Position numbers and translations under genes: made by a program | Notes under the pieces: generated by a model | Told to the model about the DNA's origin: nothing | What the model saw: the letters and a program-made list of their open reading frames with translations, nothing else | Database searches by the model: none | In this document: in pieces, positions 61,264 through 64,000 of the stretch | How positions within the stretch are numbered: the first letter of the stretch is position 1 | Layout: every line of letters starts with the position of its first letter | From: Gadus chalcogrammus | Lineage: Eukaryota > Chordata > Actinopteri > Gadiformes > Gadidae | Reading direction: 5' to 3' | Assembly (NCBI RefSeq): GCF_026213295.1 | Contig: NC_079423.1 | Span: forward strand, 12,958,751 to 13,022,750 | Length of the DNA: 64,000 bases

Positions 61264-61783
61264 CTCAGACATAATCTATCGTCTTAGATCTACTAGTTTA
61301 TATGATAATTTACACTAGTTGGAGATACATGTTTCCAGTAGATCTTGTAGGTGCTGGTCTGGATATAGTCAGTATACAATCCAAAAATAACCATCAATGC
61401 ATAACCTTAGAGGGAAATGGAGAATCTATTTAAGCAAAAAATCATAAGAAATTAGATAGGCTGATTCAGTGTAAATATTTATTTTGGAATAATACACATT
61501 GATGATAGTACATCTACATTAATAAGTGCATTGCTGTGCTGTGACTTGACTCCATCCAAACGTCAAAATATTAAATTGAGGTGTCCATACATCCCTATTT
61601 TTAAAGACATTGGAGATGGCTCAAGAGTGCTTCTGACATGAACCGTGACAGTACTGAAAACAAAGATATGCTCAGAGCTCATATAGAATGCATAGGAGTA
61701 TAGAAACAACATAAAAACATGTATAAAAAAATATCTGGGAATGATACAATATTGTATGTATGTACCCATCTAACTAAAAGTAC

Positions 61784-61789
<6 letters not shown>

Positions 61790-61846
<57 letters not shown>

Positions 61847-61889
61847 TCTCTCGCTCTCTCCTTCCTCCTTCTCTCTCCCCCCCCCCCCC

Positions 61890-61965
<76 letters not shown>

Positions 61966-62010
61966 GTCTCTCTCTGTCTCTCATTCTCCTTCTCCATCCC
62001 TCCCTCTATC
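61790..62010 (+). repeat. (CT)n-rich tract
   Basis: About 200 bp of CT repeats with short interruptions (CTCGCT, CCCCCCCC, CTGTCTCT), directly downstream of the dnase2b stop on the minus strand, so it may lie in that gene's 3' UTR. Confidence 0.95.
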
Positions 62011-62042
62011 TCTCTCTCTCCCCCCATCCTTCTCTCCCTCAG

Positions 62043-62796
62043 CTAGCAGTCCTTATACGAGGACACCACCTGTCTAAAGGCCTTGTACATGAAGGGGTTC
62101 CGGGTGCACAGGAGTCCCCCTGCCCGATTCACCTGAGCCCTCTCCCTGTTCAGGTCTCCCACGCAGGCCCACTGGTCCTCCAAGCCCGTGGACACGCACC
62201 ATTTGGAGTGGTCATGCCGGGACTCGAAGAGGGTGGGCCCTGGGAGACACACCTTCTGGACGTTCATGGCGTGGTTCTCCAAGGAGCAGTTGGAGGGCAG
62301 CTCGCGGCTCTGCCTCTGCCACGTCTCCACCAGGAGGTCTGTCCGCAGCACCTGGGCCACCCACCCCGTGTAGATGTCTGGGGAACGGTGGGTAAAGAGG
62401 GGGAGTGGAGGTTTGAGTTTCTTTGCTTTAAAACTGTTGGACTACATTGTAATTCAAATTGTGTTATGTCGAAAAAAATCCACAGCAAATACTGCACACA
62501 ATGATGATGGGATATAGGGAAAGATAGAAAGAAAGAAGTAGAGAAAGACAGACAAATAAAGTGAGAGTAATAATGAAAGAAGATACTTTCCTTACCATCA
62601 ACAAAGCGTTCAGATTTGGCAAAATGTACAAACTCCTCTCCTTTTGCCGAGAGAAGACTCTCGATATTTTTACTGGATGAGGGGAGGGGAAACTTGGAGC
62701 CTTCACACAACTGTGCCAAATCCGCAAAGTCGTCCAAGAATGAGGAGGGCACTGAGCAGTTATATACACGTGGGATGAGGTAGACCAGCTGCCGTG
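62043..62796 (-). CDS. dnase2b: Deoxyribonuclease II beta, last two visible exons
   Basis: Acid endonuclease of lysosomes; DNase II beta is known for clearing lens-fibre DNA. Visible exons: 62596-62796 (RQLVYLIPRVYNCSVP, LAQLCEG, FVHFAKSERFVDD) and 62043-62377 (IYTGWVAQVLRTDLLVETWQR, ELPSNCSL, catalytic DHSKWCVS with its His, WACVGDLNRE, GGLLCTRNP, stop after YKDC). The phase across the intron is right. The match is closer to DNASE2B than DNASE2 by the context with rpf1 and by the WQR-ELPSNCSL wording. Upstream exons with the first half of the enzyme were not found up to position 64000, so the gene continues beyond the window or has a long intron. Confidence 0.9.
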
Positions 62797-64000
62797 CTGG
62801 AGAATGAGACATATTCAACAACAGATGAATTGGCATCATGGCCACAGGTGGGGACTGGCCACAAATAAATCAACATTTATTTATACATAGCATTCTATTG
62901 ATGTTCTGAAATAATCAATGGTACTAAAATGTCTGAATCTTTTGTGTATTTTTTGTGTATACTTATGGTGTGTGGCAGTTCATTTCTACTACTCTACTTT
63001 TGGTTAATTTCAGAGCTGAAAGCGGAAGTACAAAAATGTGGTATCAAAATAGTATGCAGTTTGAAACTTTCAGGAGGGAGTTTCCTAAAACACTATAAAA
63101 AAAATGAATGAATATTGGTAAGACTTGGTTTTATGAAATTAATGAAAATTAATTTCATAAAACCAAGAACACAATAACTAGAACATTTGTGGCTGGGGCC
63201 ATTTGGGAATTAATATTATTGCATCCTTTTTTAAGGTCCCCAAACCTTCCCTCTATACAGCGATAGTTTGCCAGGGGCCCTTGGCTTGGCTGTTGCATAT
63301 ATCCTATAACCAAATATAATATAGATTATAAGACTATTATTCATTTTGACACACAACAAAGAACAAATCTATTGTGATCTAACAATGGCCCCAACATAAT
63401 ATTCTCCAATCAGACCATAAGAATGGATACACGTTCACTGATTGATTTAAAAAACATCTACCAAGAATTGGAAAAAGGCCCTGTGTCCACACACAGTCAC
63501 GCGAAAGGGTACATGTGTGTTCATTTGGTGGCAGCTGTGATACTGATCTTGACATGACAGAAAGAAGAAGTAACCAAAAGACAACGCCTGTAGTTTCACC
63601 AACTTCTAAATGTTTTTTTTTAACCATCTTATAGAGGTAGTCTTCAGGATTTACCACCAAATAACGTAGCTCAGATCTTGGTGAACGGCGTTTTTCACTT
63701 TCTTTCGCTGCATATTTGTTCCAACCATTCAAGTTGGTTATCTGAAAGCCAGTATCTATTAACAGCGAAGACAAACACGTCCAGCCCCGATAAATAGTAG
63801 AAAATGATCTGTTATGATTTAAAATAATAATAATAATAATAATAATAATACATTTAATTTAGAGGCGCCTTTCAAGACACCCAAGGTCACCTTACATAGC
63901 ATATAGTCAAAATGAACCCTATGTAGACATGCCACTGTAGAAATGAACCGAAATTCACTTGCATCAATGATTTTCTTTTTTGATAGAATATCTCAAAAGA
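62797..64000. other. dnase2b intron or upstream DNA
   Basis: No dnase2b exon recognised. A palindrome of about 20 bp arms (GGTTTTATGAAATTAAT and complement) lies at 63126-63166, and a TAA microsatellite with a repeat tail at 63819-63900. A long minus-strand ORF (63379-63774) is not recognised. Confidence 0.5.
63819..63900. repeat. (TAA)n microsatellite with LINE/SINE-like tail
   Basis: About ten TAA units followed by AGGCGCCTTTCAAGACACCC, a common 3' end of dispersed repeats in fish. The rest of the element is not identifiable. Confidence 0.7.

Noticed and set aside
61679..62504. ORFs of Ser-Leu and Arg-Glu repeats
   Set aside because: Translations of the CT tract and the antisense of the last dnase2b exon.
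63379..63774. 131-codon minus-strand ORF upstream of dnase2b
   Set aside because: It has an acceptor-like TTTCAG and reads like protein for some 45 residues, but I do not recognise it and it does not match the DNase II N-terminus. Not supported enough to call an exon.

Overview
This is a piece of a teleost fish genome. The genes have many small exons with GT/GC-AG introns. Three genes encode vitellogenins, the egg-yolk precursors. They are followed by the vertebrate block ctbs - spata1 - gng5 - rpf1 - dnase2b, and the DNA is full of fish-type transposons, SINEs and long AC, CT and TAA microsatellites. The vitellogenin/ctbs/spata1/gng5/rpf1/dnase2b neighbourhood is, from general knowledge, the classical teleost vtg cluster. 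The species cannot be named from the sequence alone.

Layout. (1) Positions 1-9364, minus strand: vtg-1, a divergent phosvitin-containing vitellogenin whose last exons lie beyond the left edge. (2) 9365-11135: the head-to-head spacer, holding a 152-bp stray copy of a vtg exon and a foldback repeat. (3) 11136-27217, plus strand: vtg-2. I could assemble it into 34 exons summing exactly to 1653 codons. Its introns carry a hAT-type MITE, a 535-bp inverted-repeat element and a 6.05-kb LTR retrotransposon. (4) 27218-35806: a gene-free core in which a mag-like Gypsy element is nested inside a 6.2-kb terminal-inverted-repeat element. (5) 35807-45281, minus strand: vtg-3, a near-identical inverted copy of vtg-2 that lacks all three of its intronic insertions. 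(6) 45282-47946: a spacer with two opposed LINE 3' ends and an orphan copy of vtg 3' flanking DNA. (7) 47947-64000: ctbs (+), spata1 (-), gng5 (+), rpf1 (-) and the 3' part of dnase2b (-).

How the genes work together. The vitellogenins are secreted lipid-, phosphate- and calcium-carrying yolk precursors. In fish they are made in liver under oestrogen and taken up by oocytes. Each promoter shows a TATA-like box about 40 bp before the ATG, and vtg-2 and vtg-3 have an imperfect oestrogen-response-element-like palindrome about 125-165 bp upstream. The downstream genes are unrelated housekeeping or tissue genes: a lysosomal chitobiase, a coiled-coil spermatogenesis protein, a G-protein gamma subunit, a ribosome-biogenesis Brix protein and a lysosomal DNase.

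The most unusual observations are these. The 19845-25895 retrotransposon has integrase upstream of reverse transcriptase, the reverse of ordinary Gypsy elements and the Gmr1-type arrangement. A GC-AG intron is conserved at the same position in all three vtg genes. The paralogue vtg-3 preserves empty sites that date each vtg-2 insertion after the inverted duplication. Relics of vtg exon and 3'-flank DNA point to further copy turnover in the cluster. I found no convincing entirely new system.
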